From: CAWGMT01 sp963823675
GTDB taxonomy: Bacteria; Planctomycetota; Planctomycetia; Isosphaerales; Isosphaeraceae
Length of the DNA stretch: 64,000 nucleotides
Direction of reading: 5' to 3'
NCBI GenBank assembly: GCA_963823675.1
Contig: CAWGMT010000008.1
Coordinates: forward strand, 496,001-560,000
Both the position numbers and the translations under genes were made by a program. The notes beneath the pieces were generated by a model. That model was not told where the DNA came from and searched no databases. It worked only from the letters and a program-made list of their open reading frames with translations. This document shows, in pieces, positions 1-8,756 of this stretch. Numbering within the stretch: position 1 is the first letter of the stretch; each line of letters begins with the position of its first letter.

Positions 1-360
1 GTTGACCGCCTTCTCGTTTTGCGTGACCCGGAACGTGAGCTTACGGTCGAACTTCCTGACTGGCTGCTCGTGAACGGTGGTGACTCGCTCTTGGAGCAGT
101 TCGCAGTCAATTCGGTCAAGATTGAGAATCCCGCCTGCTCGCCACCCCGTCCAACCGCGATGGACGATCAACTTCGAGGCTGGAACCGTATCGCAGATCA
201 GTCGCCGGCTGGCGGTCGGTCTTCGGACGTAAGGCGGCTCGGTATGCTCTAGCATGGCGGCGAAAAGCGATCGCATTTTCTGTCGAAACGACTCCACGGC
301 CGTATTGTCCACGAGAATCGCATTTGTCTGTTGGCGGATTGTTGTCCAATTAGGTTTCAT
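1..360 (-). CDS. Hypothetical protein, N-terminal part only (runs off the left edge)
   Basis: On the minus strand an open frame starts at an ATG at 358-360, beginning MKPNWTTIRQQTNAIL, and stays open for 120 codons to the window edge. The frame has protein-like composition, with a charged helical segment around residues 20-35 and a Trp/Gly-rich stretch around residues 78-88. The frames that overlap it on either strand are low-complexity. No Shine-Dalgarno sequence is obvious; a T-rich run precedes the ATG. I do not recognise the family, and the product cannot be judged without the rest of the gene. Confidence 0.5.
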   Translation of the reverse strand, partial: MKPNWTTIRQQTNAILVDNTAVESFRQKMRSLFAAMLEHTEPPYVRRPTASRRLICDTVPASKLIVHRGWTGWRAGGILNLDRIDCELLQERVTTVHEQPVRKFDRKLTFRVTQNEKAVN

Positions 361-1118
361 TAAAAAAGCGGTCCGTCGCCCGAGCCCGAACGCCACTTTG
401 GTGCCGACCAGCCCTCCAGCCGATCGAGCGGCGGAACCCGTACCGTGTCTGGGTTCGGTCGGACGGCAGGGTCGGCCCGATCTACCTCCCACCAGCGCAG
501 TGTGAAGTGTCCCCGCAACCCGTCGAATTTTCTTCCGCCATCAAACCAAAGACTTACGGCGAATCGTGCGCCGCGCGATTTGACAGCTTCACAGAGCGCG
601 GGTAAAGTAACTGTATAGGTGTAAGTAGGCGCGCAACCCACTCCGGGTTGCCCAGCCACCCGGTGCCGCAACGTAGCATTTCTCCGGTGCTGGAGCGTGG
701 GACATCGCGATTGATCATGGGACGCCCCGAGGCGAGTCGATCGCCCGTTTCGCGGGGCTCCGGGACGCCCGGAATCGGCTGAATTTGACGACACAAGAGC
801 CAACAGATCAGCAACTTCCGACGAGCACCCAGTGCGCCGCCGATCCCCGAGGCGTTTTGTCGCCGTACATCGCAAGATGGGACTGGAACCCTTCGAAAAC
901 GTCCCAACCAGTCCCATTTTTTCCCATTTTCGGCTCAGGGAGTTCTTAACCACGGAGGCGTCAAGGCGATCGGATTCGTGCCGTTTCACCCGGTTCTGCC
1001 GATCATGGAGGAAGTTACAGACGCGAGGGTTAAGACGGCAGCCGGGCCGAGAGCGGTTGTTGCGATCTGGCAGGAATGGTGAGCCGGACGGGTTATTCCG
1101 TCGTCAAACCGCATTCTC

Positions 1119-1178
1119 GGCACATACTCGGCATACTGGGCACGCGCAGAAGCGTGCCCAGTATGCCGAGTATGTGCC
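1119..1178. repeat. Perfect 27-bp inverted repeat (long hairpin)
   Basis: The arm at 1119-1145 is exactly the reverse complement of 1152-1178, with a 6-base loop at 1146-1151. Neither arm is followed by a T tract, so it is not a typical terminator. A related, less perfect hairpin with the same TACTTGGCATAC-type core lies at 5592-5642. Both hairpins stand upstream of a copy of the same ~290 bp repeat, which suggests one mobile or amplified non-coding unit. Confidence 0.85.
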
Positions 1179-1259
1179 CAGTATGTCTCGGGCATGACAG
1201 CCTTCGATGCACAAGTGGATGTACCTTTCAACGGTGCAGACGGCGTGGAGAAGCACGCC

Positions 1260-1547
1260 GATGAGCTGAGCGGGACGGGCGAAATCGGCAAAATGCGCCG
1301 AACGAAGCCAATTTCGCTGAGTCCATGAGCATCGTGGAAGCACAAGATCCGATTCAAGTTACGGCAAATTCCCGCGCTCGTTCGCGACTTGACAAGTTCC
1401 GCACTGGGGGCTCGCTGGCTGTCGCCAGCTCCACCCCAGCCACCCGGCTCCTGCCACCTCCGAAAATGCTGACGTTGAACCATGCCTGAATTGGAGCGGT
1501 TGTTCCGGCGTCCAACCTGATACCCGGCACATACTCGTCGTTTCCTG
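1260..1547. repeat. Dispersed repeat, copy A
   Basis: This block aligns over its whole length with 5911-6200 with only scattered substitutions and tiny indels; long runs around 'cctgccacctccgaaaatgc' are identical. Weaker similarity extends upstream of both copies. No frame in it is protein-like on either strand. It has no visible terminal inverted repeats of its own, but a long hairpin lies just upstream in both locations. Confidence 0.85.
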
Positions 1548-1784
1548 TCGCGCGCAGGAGCGCGCAAGTATGGGAAGTATGGCAAGTATCGGCGTAGGGG
1601 ACAGCAGGTAACTCTAAAGCCGTGTTGACGGCCCGGACGGCTAGGAACCAGCCTACCACGCGCCACCATGTTGCTCGATGGTTGATCCGCCCCCATGACC
1701 AATTCCGGTTTCCCGGCCGCGGAGAACGTGCTATACGAAGGCATGGCGAGAAGGCACCTTCGGTTCTACCGGACCTATCCAAAC

Positions 1785-1809
1785 ATTGTGGGGGCGCTGT
1801 CCCCACAAT
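1785..1809. repeat. Short palindrome (9-bp arms)
   Basis: ATTGTGGGG at 1785-1793 pairs with CCCCACAAT at 1801-1809 across a 7-base loop. Part of the same motif (gtccccacaat) recurs at about 1866-1876, so it is a small repeated sequence unit. No T tract follows; function unknown. Confidence 0.7.
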
Positions 1810-1912
1810 TCCGCTCGCTGCTACCCAAGGGCGTTTCTCTCGAAGAACGGAAAGCGGGGACGCCGTCCCCACAATCATCCGCGTCCGCCGAAACGCTTCT
1901 GAATCGGCTGTC

Positions 1913-2236
1913 TTACAGCCCTTTGAGGGCAATCGCGACCGGGCCGGTCTGAGTGGGTGCGTGATCCGGTTCCTCCGCAACGACGTACCATCCGTCGCTC
2001 TGAAATGGCAAGTCAACCCGATAGCGGCGGCCGACGATCGGCGCGCTCGCGTAAGCGAGCGGTTGGCCCACAACCGTGCGCCCGCGCATTACCGCGGCAT
2101 TGGCAGTGTTGTGGGGCTTCGGTATGGCCCACAATCCCGCCCATCCCGATTTGACCGGCCGTCCGTCGCGCGTGACGGTCCCAGAGATCGTCTGCTTGGC
2201 GATCTCGGAAGACAACCCTTCGGCCTTTTTTCTCAT
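1913..2236 (-). pseudogene. Fragment of a carboxypeptidase-regulatory-like domain protein
   Basis: This 107-residue frame reads as a genuine protein segment: an ISGTVTRDGRPVKSGWAGLW stretch typical of carboxypeptidase-regulatory-like (CarboxypepD_reg) beta-sandwich domains, then an MRGRTVVG loop and a strand-rich GWYVVAEEPDHAP segment. Upstream the frame is open for only about 16 more codons before a stop. Downstream it ends abruptly at a small palindrome, without the tail I would expect. No signal peptide is present although such planctomycete proteins are usually exported. I read it as the middle of a larger exported protein truncated at both ends; a short intact gene is possible but less likely. 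Confidence 0.45.
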
Positions 2237-2510
2237 CTTGGCAACGGTCCCACCGATCGTCGTGGAGCGGAAACCGGGACGCGATTAGTATTGAGAACAA
2301 TGTCACTGCGCAGGCTCCGGTGGAAACTAGTCGCGTCCTTGCGCCACGAAGCTCGGGAAAGGAGAATCATCTCAAAAATGCGAAACCTTTCGTTGAAACC
2401 CTGCGGGTAACCAATCCCGTCCGGCAGAGCCGGGCCAGCAGCCGGGAAGCGAGTCTTGCGTGGGGGCGGGTGACCGTCACTGCGAAGCGTAGACAGCGAG
2501 ATCAAACGCT

Positions 2511-3087
2511 GTGCGATTGAGCCCCGAAATTTCCTTGTCGTGAGCCCTCGTCTTGGACGCCCACGGGGGCCGAGCCAGGCATTAGCTACACCTGGACCCA
2601 CAGGCGTGCCTGGTCACACCGGGGTCGGAGGAACATGGCGAATGATCGCACGGGTTTTACGGGAACGTGGGAGGTTCTGGCAGTTCCCTGAAGAAAACCG
2701 GATCAGGAGCAACCGGTACAGCAAACTCCCGGATGATCCGTCGGCCAAGCCTCTGCGGCCGAACGGAAACGAAACGCAGACGCTCCTTGGCATCGCCAAG
2801 CGAAGGAAACGAAGTGCGGCGAGAAGGCTGTCAGGAATTCGGAGCGACCCATAGTAGCGTTGAAGCGGGGGAACGGGCCCTACTGGACCCCGTTCGAGCG
2901 AAGGGGACGCCGCGTTGTGGACCAGACGTCGGAAACACGCCGAGGACATCGTGCCTCACCAGCGTGTCACCGCAAGCCGCTGGATCGTGTGAGGGACAGC
3001 GCCACAGCGTGACGAGCCGGACGCCTTTGACGGGCACGTCCGGCTCAGTGGGGGACCTGGGTGGGCAACCGCCCAGGTCTACCCGGC
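2511..3087 (+). mobile_element. ORF-less group II intron
   Basis: The 5' end reads GTGCGATTGAGCCC, matching the GUGYG start of bacterial group II introns. Around 2845-2905 is the sequence 'agcgacccatagtagcgttg' followed by 'cgagcgaagggg', which resembles the segment just before the open reading frame in many reverse-transcriptase-encoding introns. A classical domain V lies at 3014-3046, and a domain VI-like stem follows, ending in CTACCC near 3084. Only about 110 bases separate the pre-ORF segment from domain V, so the reverse transcriptase gene has been lost. Boundaries are by consensus only. Splicing would need a reverse transcriptase supplied in trans. Confidence 0.65.
3014..3046 (+). ncRNA. 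Group II intron domain V
   Basis: A 33-nt hairpin starts GAGCCGGACGCC and ends GCACGTCCGGCTC. The paired GAGCCG/CGGCTC ends, the short upper stem and the inner-bulge ACG are the conserved layout of the catalytic domain V of bacterial group II introns. The AGC catalytic triad position is occupied by AGC at 3015-3017. Confidence 0.7.
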
Positions 3088-3135
3088 CAGTTTCCGTCCC
3101 TTAGTTGAATTGCATATCATCATGCATTTCACCAA

Positions 3136-4005
3136 CTATTTGCCATTTTCCACTTTTTTCAGCTTCCATCGAACCCCGACGCATACCAAGTACGTCTCTC
3201 TCCGCCCGTCCGGAAGCGTGGCGGTACATTTCCGGTATCGATTAACCCAAGTGACTTTCAGCTTCGGGGTCTTGTCCCCGTCAACCGTGATCTTCTGAGT
3301 GTAAGTCTCCGACTTCCCAATCGTTACACCGAGTGAGGATTCCGTCTTGGCCTTCACCTCTGCCGTAAGTTCCGCAGAGGCGAAGAAGAGCTTTGGTCCA
3401 ATCGACGCCGTCGCACTCCCTCCATATTCGTTACCCGTCATATGTGTTTTTGTGATCGTATGCTCGTACCGCCGCTCTAACGTGTATTCGGCAACCACAC
3501 CTTCGACGATGTCAACCGGCTCCGTGAAGACCTCCTTATCGATGACATCTTCATTTACTGTCACGTCAACCTTGGCTTTGCCAGAAGTTTCTCCCTCCAT
3601 ATAGCCCAAGTTTGCCGTAGTCCACTTCAGCGTCCAACTACTATCGATCATAGATGCTCCGCATTCCACCCCAATCCGACCACCGATTCCGAGCTTGAAG
3701 TCAACATTCCCAGAATCGAATGACCCTTCGACATCAAGCTCTGAAGCATTCTTAATGACGAATGTATTATTGCCATGCTTTTCCGGCGTAAAAACAAACT
3801 CTTTTGTTTCTCCATAATCAAGTTTACCCATTCTTTTCTTATTAACGAATACAAAATATGGGCTGTATTGATTTGCATACCATTTATATCTTGTAACTTT
3901 AATCTTTGCCGTATTGTCCGCCTCACCAGCGAACGATCCAATTGGAAGAAATAACGCGCTCGCCACAACGATGAACGCGCCTTTGCGTACACTGTGATAG
4001 CTCAT
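3136..4005 (-). CDS. Secreted protein with aerolysin-like C-terminal domain (paralogue 1)
   Basis: The product is 289 residues. The start at 4005 gives a signal peptide (charged MSYHSVRKG, hydrophobic core, cleavage near FAGEAD) and has AGAGGA upstream; a longer frame to 4083 exists but would bury the signal. Residues 30-150 are beta-rich and unique to this copy. Residues 151-285 are almost identical to the neighbouring gene. That shared part has two long strands around an amphipathic Ser/Thr/Ala stretch (residues 193-240, alternating polar and small residues, ending GKSETYTQK). This resembles the insertion-hairpin region of aerolysin/ETX-MTX2 beta-pore-forming proteins. The fold assignment is inference. 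The DNA is AT-richer than its surroundings, suggesting transfer. Confidence 0.8.
   Translation of the reverse strand: MSYHSVRKGAFIVVASALFLPIGSFAGEADNTAKIKVTRYKWYANQYSPYFVFVNKKRMGKLDYGETKEFVFTPEKHGNNTFVIKNASELDVEGSFDSGNVDFKLGIGGRIGVECGASMIDSSWTLKWTTANLGYMEGETSGKAKVDVTVNEDVIDKEVFTEPVDIVEGVVAEYTLERRYEHTITKTHMTGNEYGGSATASIGPKLFFASAELTAEVKAKTESSLGVTIGKSETYTQKITVDGDKTPKLKVTWVNRYRKCTATLPDGRRETYLVCVGVRWKLKKVENGK
3161..3555. repeat. 395-bp direct repeat, copy 1 (within paralogue 1)
   Basis: This matches 4103-4497 at a constant offset of 942 bases, with no gaps and 13 mismatches counted by eye. It covers the shared C-terminal coding region of the two secreted proteins and stops sharply at both ends, where the N-terminal halves diverge completely. 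Confidence 0.95.
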
Positions 4006-4089
4006 GGGCGAAATTCCTCTAAGTGGGCATTCATAATTTCGAGATACCGTCGATCCAAGTTTTCTTAGATGAGGCACGGTCACTTAACA

Positions 4090-4911
4090 TCAATCTTTCT
4101 TGAGCTTCCATCGAACCCCAACGCATACGAAGTACGTCTCTTTTCGCCCGTCCGGAAGCGTGGCGGTACATTTCCGGTATCGATTAACCCAAGTGACTTT
4201 CAGCTTCGGGGTCTTGTTCCCGTCAACCCTGATCTTCTGAGTGTAAGTCTCCGACTTTCCAATCGTTACACCGAGTGAGGATTCCGTCTTGGCCTTCACC
4301 TCTGCCGTAAGTTCCGCAGAGGCGAAGAAGAGCTTTGGCCCAATCGACGCCGTCGCACTCCCTCCATATTCGTTGCCCGTCATATCCGTTTTTGTGATCG
4401 TATGCTCGTACCGCCGCTCTAACGTGTATTCGGCAACCACACCTTCGACGATGTCAATCGGCTCCGTGAAGACCTCCTTATCAATGACATCTTCATTAGC
4501 ATTGATACTAATGCCACTTGTAAGATCATCACTGGTTTTATGTTTTTCTGATTGAATAATATTCACTTCTCTTAATGGATGCGACAGGGAAATTTTGCAG
4601 TCAATTTCGTCTCCTGGTCCTACAATTATATCTTTACTGAACGATTTTTCAGATCCCCACCAATAACGACGTTTGGATGTAATAGTATTCTTTGTTGCCG
4701 AAAGTTGGACTTGATAGCTCATAGGCTTATTTGTATTGCTAAAAGTATCTACCTTAATTCCATTAAAAAATACCTGTACATCATTCCCGAATGGTATTTC
4801 GCCTGGGATGACTTTTAGCTCGGCGACCATTTCTTGTGCGAATGCGAGTTGGCAAAATTCAATCGTGTAAAAGGCAGTTACTACGAGAAACACTCGTATT
4901 ATGCGATGCAT
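4090..4911 (-). CDS. Secreted protein with aerolysin-like C-terminal domain (paralogue 2)
   Basis: The product is 273 residues from the start at 4911, which has GGGAGG upstream and gives a clean signal peptide (MHRIIRVFLVV core, cleavage near AFAQE). Residues about 18-135 form a beta-rich module unrelated to that of paralogue 1 and carry a VFFNGIKVDTF motif. The C-terminal ~135 residues are nearly identical to paralogue 1, including the Ser/Ala-rich amphipathic stretch and the VNRYRKCTATLPDGR end with two cysteines. The gene lies 84 bases upstream of paralogue 1 on the same strand and is likely co-transcribed with it. Divergent N-terminus on a constant C-terminus would suit a toxin whose receptor-binding part varies, but no activity can be read directly. 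Confidence 0.8.
   Translation of the reverse strand: MHRIIRVFLVVTAFYTIEFCQLAFAQEMVAELKVIPGEIPFGNDVQVFFNGIKVDTFSNTNKPMSYQVQLSATKNTITSKRRYWWGSEKSFSKDIIVGPGDEIDCKISLSHPLREVNIIQSEKHKTSDDLTSGISINANEDVIDKEVFTEPIDIVEGVVAEYTLERRYEHTITKTDMTGNEYGGSATASIGPKLFFASAELTAEVKAKTESSLGVTIGKSETYTQKIRVDGNKTPKLKVTWVNRYRKCTATLPDGRKETYFVCVGVRWKLKKD
4103..4497. repeat. 395-bp direct repeat, copy 2 (within paralogue 2)
   Basis: This is the second copy of the block at 3161-3555. Ungapped identity over a coding segment next to unrelated sequence points to recent duplication or gene conversion of one domain. Confidence 0.95.
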
Positions 4912-5591
4912 TCCTACCGCCTCCCGTATTTGCCAAGATTTCAATAGGTTCTTTGTAAAGAACCCTCATCCACCTAGCGTAAAGGGTATCTGGTCCTCTA
5001 GCCGCTTGTTTTGTGTACCTGTGTCGATTCGATGCCCTTGGAAAGAATGGGGAACACTTGATTTCAATTTATTTTACCTCCCTGCTAACCGCGTTAGCTA
5101 GACAAAAAGGGGGATTATTTCCCGCTACCCGAGTGACATCGGGTCCCGCAGTTGTGAGAGCCGGGACTGAGCCTCGACGGATTCGCCCCGCGCCGGAAAC
5201 CGGTTTTGCGGAGAAACGGCAACGAAACACGCACCCACGCACCTGATTTCGGCCGCGGTCAACAACGCCTGTAGCCCGTCCTGGCGGATGTCACCGATAT
5301 TCCGGAATCAGCCAACAGCGCCGCGGCCGACTCCCTCAACTGTATGATGGCCGCGACGCCTCCAGCGACAAGGCCGATGGGGATAATGTTGGCAGACGCG
5401 AAACGGGGGAAGAACTCACAGCGGACAGGAGTTTCGAGCGTAACCCAGCCGCCGGGTTGAGTATCCGCGCATCGGGACCACCGGAAAGCGCACGGCGTCC
5501 GCACTTGCATAGTATATGGAGGACTGACGGTCGGCGAACGACGAGTTCTTCTTCGGACGTGTTATTGCGTCGTCCGACCGCATACTCGGTT

Positions 5592-5642
5592 CATACTTGG
5601 CATACCTGGCACGCGCCAGAACCTGGCAAGTATGCCAAGTAT
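5592..5642. repeat. Imperfect long hairpin
   Basis: CATACTTGGCATAC at 5592-5605 pairs with GTATGCCAAGTATG at 5629-5642, and the inner sequence (acctggc / cctggca) pairs partly. It is related in sequence and setting to the perfect hairpin at 1119-1178. Confidence 0.75.
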
Positions 5643-5910
5643 GTGCCAACTATGTGTCGGGGATCGTGGCGCACGATGCGCAACTGGATGCTCAACCAAC
5701 TGCCAATCGAAACGGGATCCCGGCCCGAACCCGTCCCGGTAGCCAGTCACGCCGATCCGTTCCCGCGCTTGCCTGCGTGCATCACACGTGAACGGGGATC
5801 AGCAGCGATCTCAAGATCGGATTCTTTACGTTGTGTTCCAGGTCCATGGTCGGATTGATCGTCTCGAGCGGGCGGAATTGATCGATCCACACAGCGTACA
5901 GCAGGACGGG

Positions 5911-6200
5911 GATGAGATGGGTGGGATGGGCGCAATCCGCGAAAATGCGCCGAACGAAGCCAATTGCGCTGACTCCACGAGCATCGTGGAAGCACAAGAT
6001 TCGATTCAAGTTACGGCAAATCCCCGCGCTCGTTCGCCGACTTGACAAGCTCCGCACTGGGGGCTCGCTGGCTGTTGCCAGCTCGACCCCAGCCGCCCGG
6101 CTCCTGCCACCTCCGAAAATGCTGACGTTGAACCATGCCTGAATTGGAGCGGTTGTTCCAGCGTCCAACCCGATACTCGGCACACACTCGTCGTTTCTTG
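5911..6200. repeat. Dispersed repeat, copy B
   Basis: This is the homologue of 1260-1547 in the same orientation, about 4.65 kb away. The two copies bracket the group II intron and the paralogous secreted-protein pair, so recombination between them could delete or duplicate that whole island. Confidence 0.85.
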
Positions 6201-6392
6201 TTCCATCACGTTTTTGACGATTCTCTCGGGGTTTTTCCGCGAGCTTGCCCATCAGGGCGCAAATTGGCGCGCACGCGGCCCCGAAACCGTCCCAAGTGTC
6301 AGCCGAAAAAGGTCGATTTAGAACCGGGCCGAATTTGCCGCGAAGTGGCGCGATTGCGGCATAGGTACGAACTCTCCGCTCAGGTTCAAGAC

Positions 6393-7247
6393 TCAACGAC
6401 GGCGGACGTCTTGCGCCGGCGGCGCATTCTGCAAAACGACCGGCCGGCCGGCCGATGCGCCCGGTTTCTTGGTTTGAGCCACCAGTTCCTGGAAGCGCTG
6501 CTTGGTGCCGGCGTCGATGTCTGACTGGCTGCCGATGACCTGGCAGGCCCAGTTGGGGTAGGACGAAACCAGCCGGCTCATCAGTGATATGAAGAAACCG
6601 GCCTCGCGCACCTGGTCTTCGAGAATTCGCTCGATCAGGGGACGCACGGAGCGCGCCAGCGCCTTCCACGCCTTCGTGTCGATTTTGACGAAGGCCTCGA
6701 CGTCGTGCTCGACCAGCGGCTCCTTCTTGGCGTCACGATGATAGGTCGAACGAACGATCAACACGATCCTTGCCTCGACGCGCGCGCTTCCATGCGGGCT
6801 CACATAGTTGAAGTAGGCCAGAAGCACATGCATGCGCGGAGTGCGCAGGACGAAATCCCAGACCGCCGTCGAGCCCGAGCCGTCGGTTCCTTCATAGCGA
6901 TTGGGTCCGATCTTCTGGAGCCGCGCGGGTGAATCACTGAGGTCCTTCCAGAGCGTCAGCGGCACGATCGGCTCGTTGAGCAAGTTCAGATACAGATTCC
7001 CATTGCACGGAAACGTGTCCGGCTCGCCCTGCCGATGGAAAGTATGGTCACGGATCACCTCGGCGACCACATCGCGATGTTCCGGAGCGAGTTGCTCCAG
7101 CGGCACCACCTGCGCCGGGTCCACGTGGCGGGCTCCCAGCCCTGCCAAAGCGCATCTATTTGTCGGCTCCGACGCCGTCGCGAGAATCGCCGCGATCAAC
7201 GCAATTTTCCTAATCCCCGGCGATCGGCGGACTAGTGGTGTGCGCAT
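6393..7247 (-). CDS. Exported protein of unknown function
   Basis: The product is 284 residues. The ATG at 7247 has GGAG upstream. It begins with a signal-like segment (RKIALIAAILATAS). The mature part includes a strand-rich core around residues 100-180 (TAVWDFVLRTPRMHVLLAYFN, then alternating strands) and a helical C-terminus ending in a Pro/Ala/Arg-rich tail. I recognise no catalytic motif. The next gene upstream on the same strand (7510-8523) is also exported, and the two may be co-transcribed across a 262-base gap. Composition matches the GC-rich chromosome, unlike the island to its left. Confidence 0.75.
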   Translation of the reverse strand: MRTPLVRRSPGIRKIALIAAILATASEPTNRCALAGLGARHVDPAQVVPLEQLAPEHRDVVAEVIRDHTFHRQGEPDTFPCNGNLYLNLLNEPIVPLTLWKDLSDSPARLQKIGPNRYEGTDGSGSTAVWDFVLRTPRMHVLLAYFNYVSPHGSARVEARIVLIVRSTYHRDAKKEPLVEHDVEAFVKIDTKAWKALARSVRPLIERILEDQVREAGFFISLMSRLVSSYPNWACQVIGSQSDIDAGTKQRFQELVAQTKKPGASAGRPVVLQNAPPAQDVRRR

Positions 7248-7509
7248 GAGAATCTCCGTCGTCGCGAGGCCGGCCTGGTCCGCGCGGCCCCCCGGGAACT
7301 CCTACCCCGAGGCCCACATTTTCGCCATGATGCTACCCTTCTTATGATCGGATTCTCGGCCCTGTTTCCTGACACGGTGTGATTCAAGTTCCGGACCGAG
7401 ACGGATCGTACAAGAGCAGACGGGCCGGTCAAGGTGATTGTCGACCTGGCCGGTGGAGGGTCAACGGGCAGATCGCGTGGCTGCGCTCGCGGATCAGGCG
7501 TGCGATGGG

Positions 7510-8523
7510 TCATCGCCTCTGCTGGAGTCGAATACCTTCCTGGCGCACGTCTCGGTCGAGCCGATCGAGGCTGCCGAAGCTCGCCTCGGCATCCTGGAGG
7601 CGGTGAACGCCATCGGTGCGTTTGGAGATCGATTTGAGATAATCGCGAAACTGGGGAAGTCGCGAGGGCGTCGTCATCAGGTGATAAACCAGGAGCCAGC
7701 TCTCGGCGTAGGCGAGGAGCAGTCGGTCTGCGGTGGGCCCGAATGCCGCCTTATCGTCGGTGATGAGGTCCGCCACACCGATCCATCTGACCCTGCGCTG
7801 GATGTGGGCAAGGTCGTCGAGTCGCATCGAGTTGATCTGTCCGGGCGCGCTGGCATTGTCAAGTTTGCGGGCCTCGTTGTAAGTGGCGATCCCTTCGCTG
7901 ATGGCGCGGGGCACATTCCCCTTGCGATTGAGCAAGCCGGTGTTATAGGCCAACAAGTGGGTCGCTTCGTGCGCCAGATTCAACATGTTGGCTTGATAGC
8001 CTTGCTGCCGTAGCATCTGCGAGGTCGCGTTGCGAAAGTCAAAGAGGACCAGCCAGTTGTCGGTTGGTTTGTAGAGTCCCCAGGCCCACGCGGGCACTCC
8101 TTTGTTAAAAGTGCGGAACGGCCGCTCGTCGACGAAGACGATGAGAGTCAAGCGACGATCGGGAACCCGGACATCAAAGCCCTTGGCTCGGAAGTGATCG
8201 AAGTACCCCTGGGCGATCCGCTCGCAGTCGCCAAGCGTGATCTTCATGAACGATTCGGACGCGTCACCCACCGCCTGAAAATGTTCGGAGTGGAGGGTCG
8301 GGATCGGCCGATCCGTGACCTTGTGGACCGCAGTCAGAGCGCGTTTCAGGTCCTGACCGGCTGGCTCGGACGCGCCTGATCCTTGACCGATGCACGCCGG
8401 GCTCGGCCGCGCGGTTGCCAGGATCGCTCCCAGCAATAACGCTAGAGGGGCGGTTCGCCATAACCGCCTGCGGAAGTTCTGGTGCTCTCTGGCTGGGGCG
8501 CATGGGGTCGGCGGCTTGGTCAT
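7510..8523 (-). CDS. Exported DUF1570 family metallopeptidase-like protein
   Basis: The product is 337 residues with an N-terminal signal segment (residues 21-40, LWRTAPLALLLGAILATA). An HEATH zinc-binding motif (HExxH) lies at residues 185-189, and a downstream Glu in AISEGIATYNE (residue 210) fits the third ligand of a gluzincin-type site. This layout matches DUF1570, a family common in planctomycetes. The strands before the motif (LTLIVFVDERPF, WLVLFDF) are typical of that fold. It is probably a periplasmic or exported metalloprotease; the substrate is unknown. Confidence 0.8.
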   Translation of the reverse strand: MTKPPTPCAPAREHQNFRRRLWRTAPLALLLGAILATARPSPACIGQGSGASEPAGQDLKRALTAVHKVTDRPIPTLHSEHFQAVGDASESFMKITLGDCERIAQGYFDHFRAKGFDVRVPDRRLTLIVFVDERPFRTFNKGVPAWAWGLYKPTDNWLVLFDFRNATSQMLRQQGYQANMLNLAHEATHLLAYNTGLLNRKGNVPRAISEGIATYNEARKLDNASAPGQINSMRLDDLAHIQRRVRWIGVADLITDDKAAFGPTADRLLLAYAESWLLVYHLMTTPSRLPQFRDYLKSISKRTDGVHRLQDAEASFGSLDRLDRDVRQEGIRLQQRR

Positions 8524-8756
8524 GTCGTAAGCTCCCGGTCAGGAGGGGGATTGGTCGATTCGGCTGCCCCTGCACCATTATGAAGCATACGAGTGACTCA
8601 GGGCAAAACTTCCACGTCCGATTCAGAGCGGAAAGCCGCAGTGATTGGGAGCCGCGTCCGTCCCAAGTTACAATGACGGATTGTGCGGGGTAAACTGACA
8701 TCGGGTCGAACGACCTGTGCTGGCCCTGAGTTTTACCGTAGCGAGCGGGGGCAGGA

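Larger units (their letters stand above)
361..1912. other. Gene-poor, repeat-bearing stretch
   Basis: No frame here reads like a protein; the open frames are arginine/serine-rich by-products of GC-rich DNA. The stretch contains the long hairpin at 1119-1178, the first copy of a dispersed repeat at 1260-1547, a second hairpin-rich tail around 1520-1600 and a small perfect palindrome at 1785-1809. It looks like accumulated non-coding repeats rather than decayed recognisable genes. Confidence 0.5.
4912..6392. other. Non-coding stretch with repeats
   Basis: No supportable gene. It contains the imperfect hairpin at 5592-5642 and repeat copy B at 5911-6200. One minus-strand frame (5259-5510) has a short hydrophobic segment (NIIPIGLVAGGVAAIIQL) that could be a decayed membrane protein, but the rest of the frame is not protein-like. 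Confidence 0.5.

Noticed and set aside
360..989. 209-codon minus-strand open frame
   Set aside because: Low-complexity Arg/Ser/Gly composition with no fold-like segments; typical of chance frames in GC-rich DNA.
5259..5510. Short minus-strand frame with a hydrophobic NIIPIGLVAGGVAAIIQL segment
   Set aside because: Only that segment is protein-like; the remainder is composition-driven and no start signal is present.
7259..7509. Gap between the two exported-protein genes examined for a small gene
   Set aside because: No frame has a start signal plus protein-like content; it is treated as spacer.
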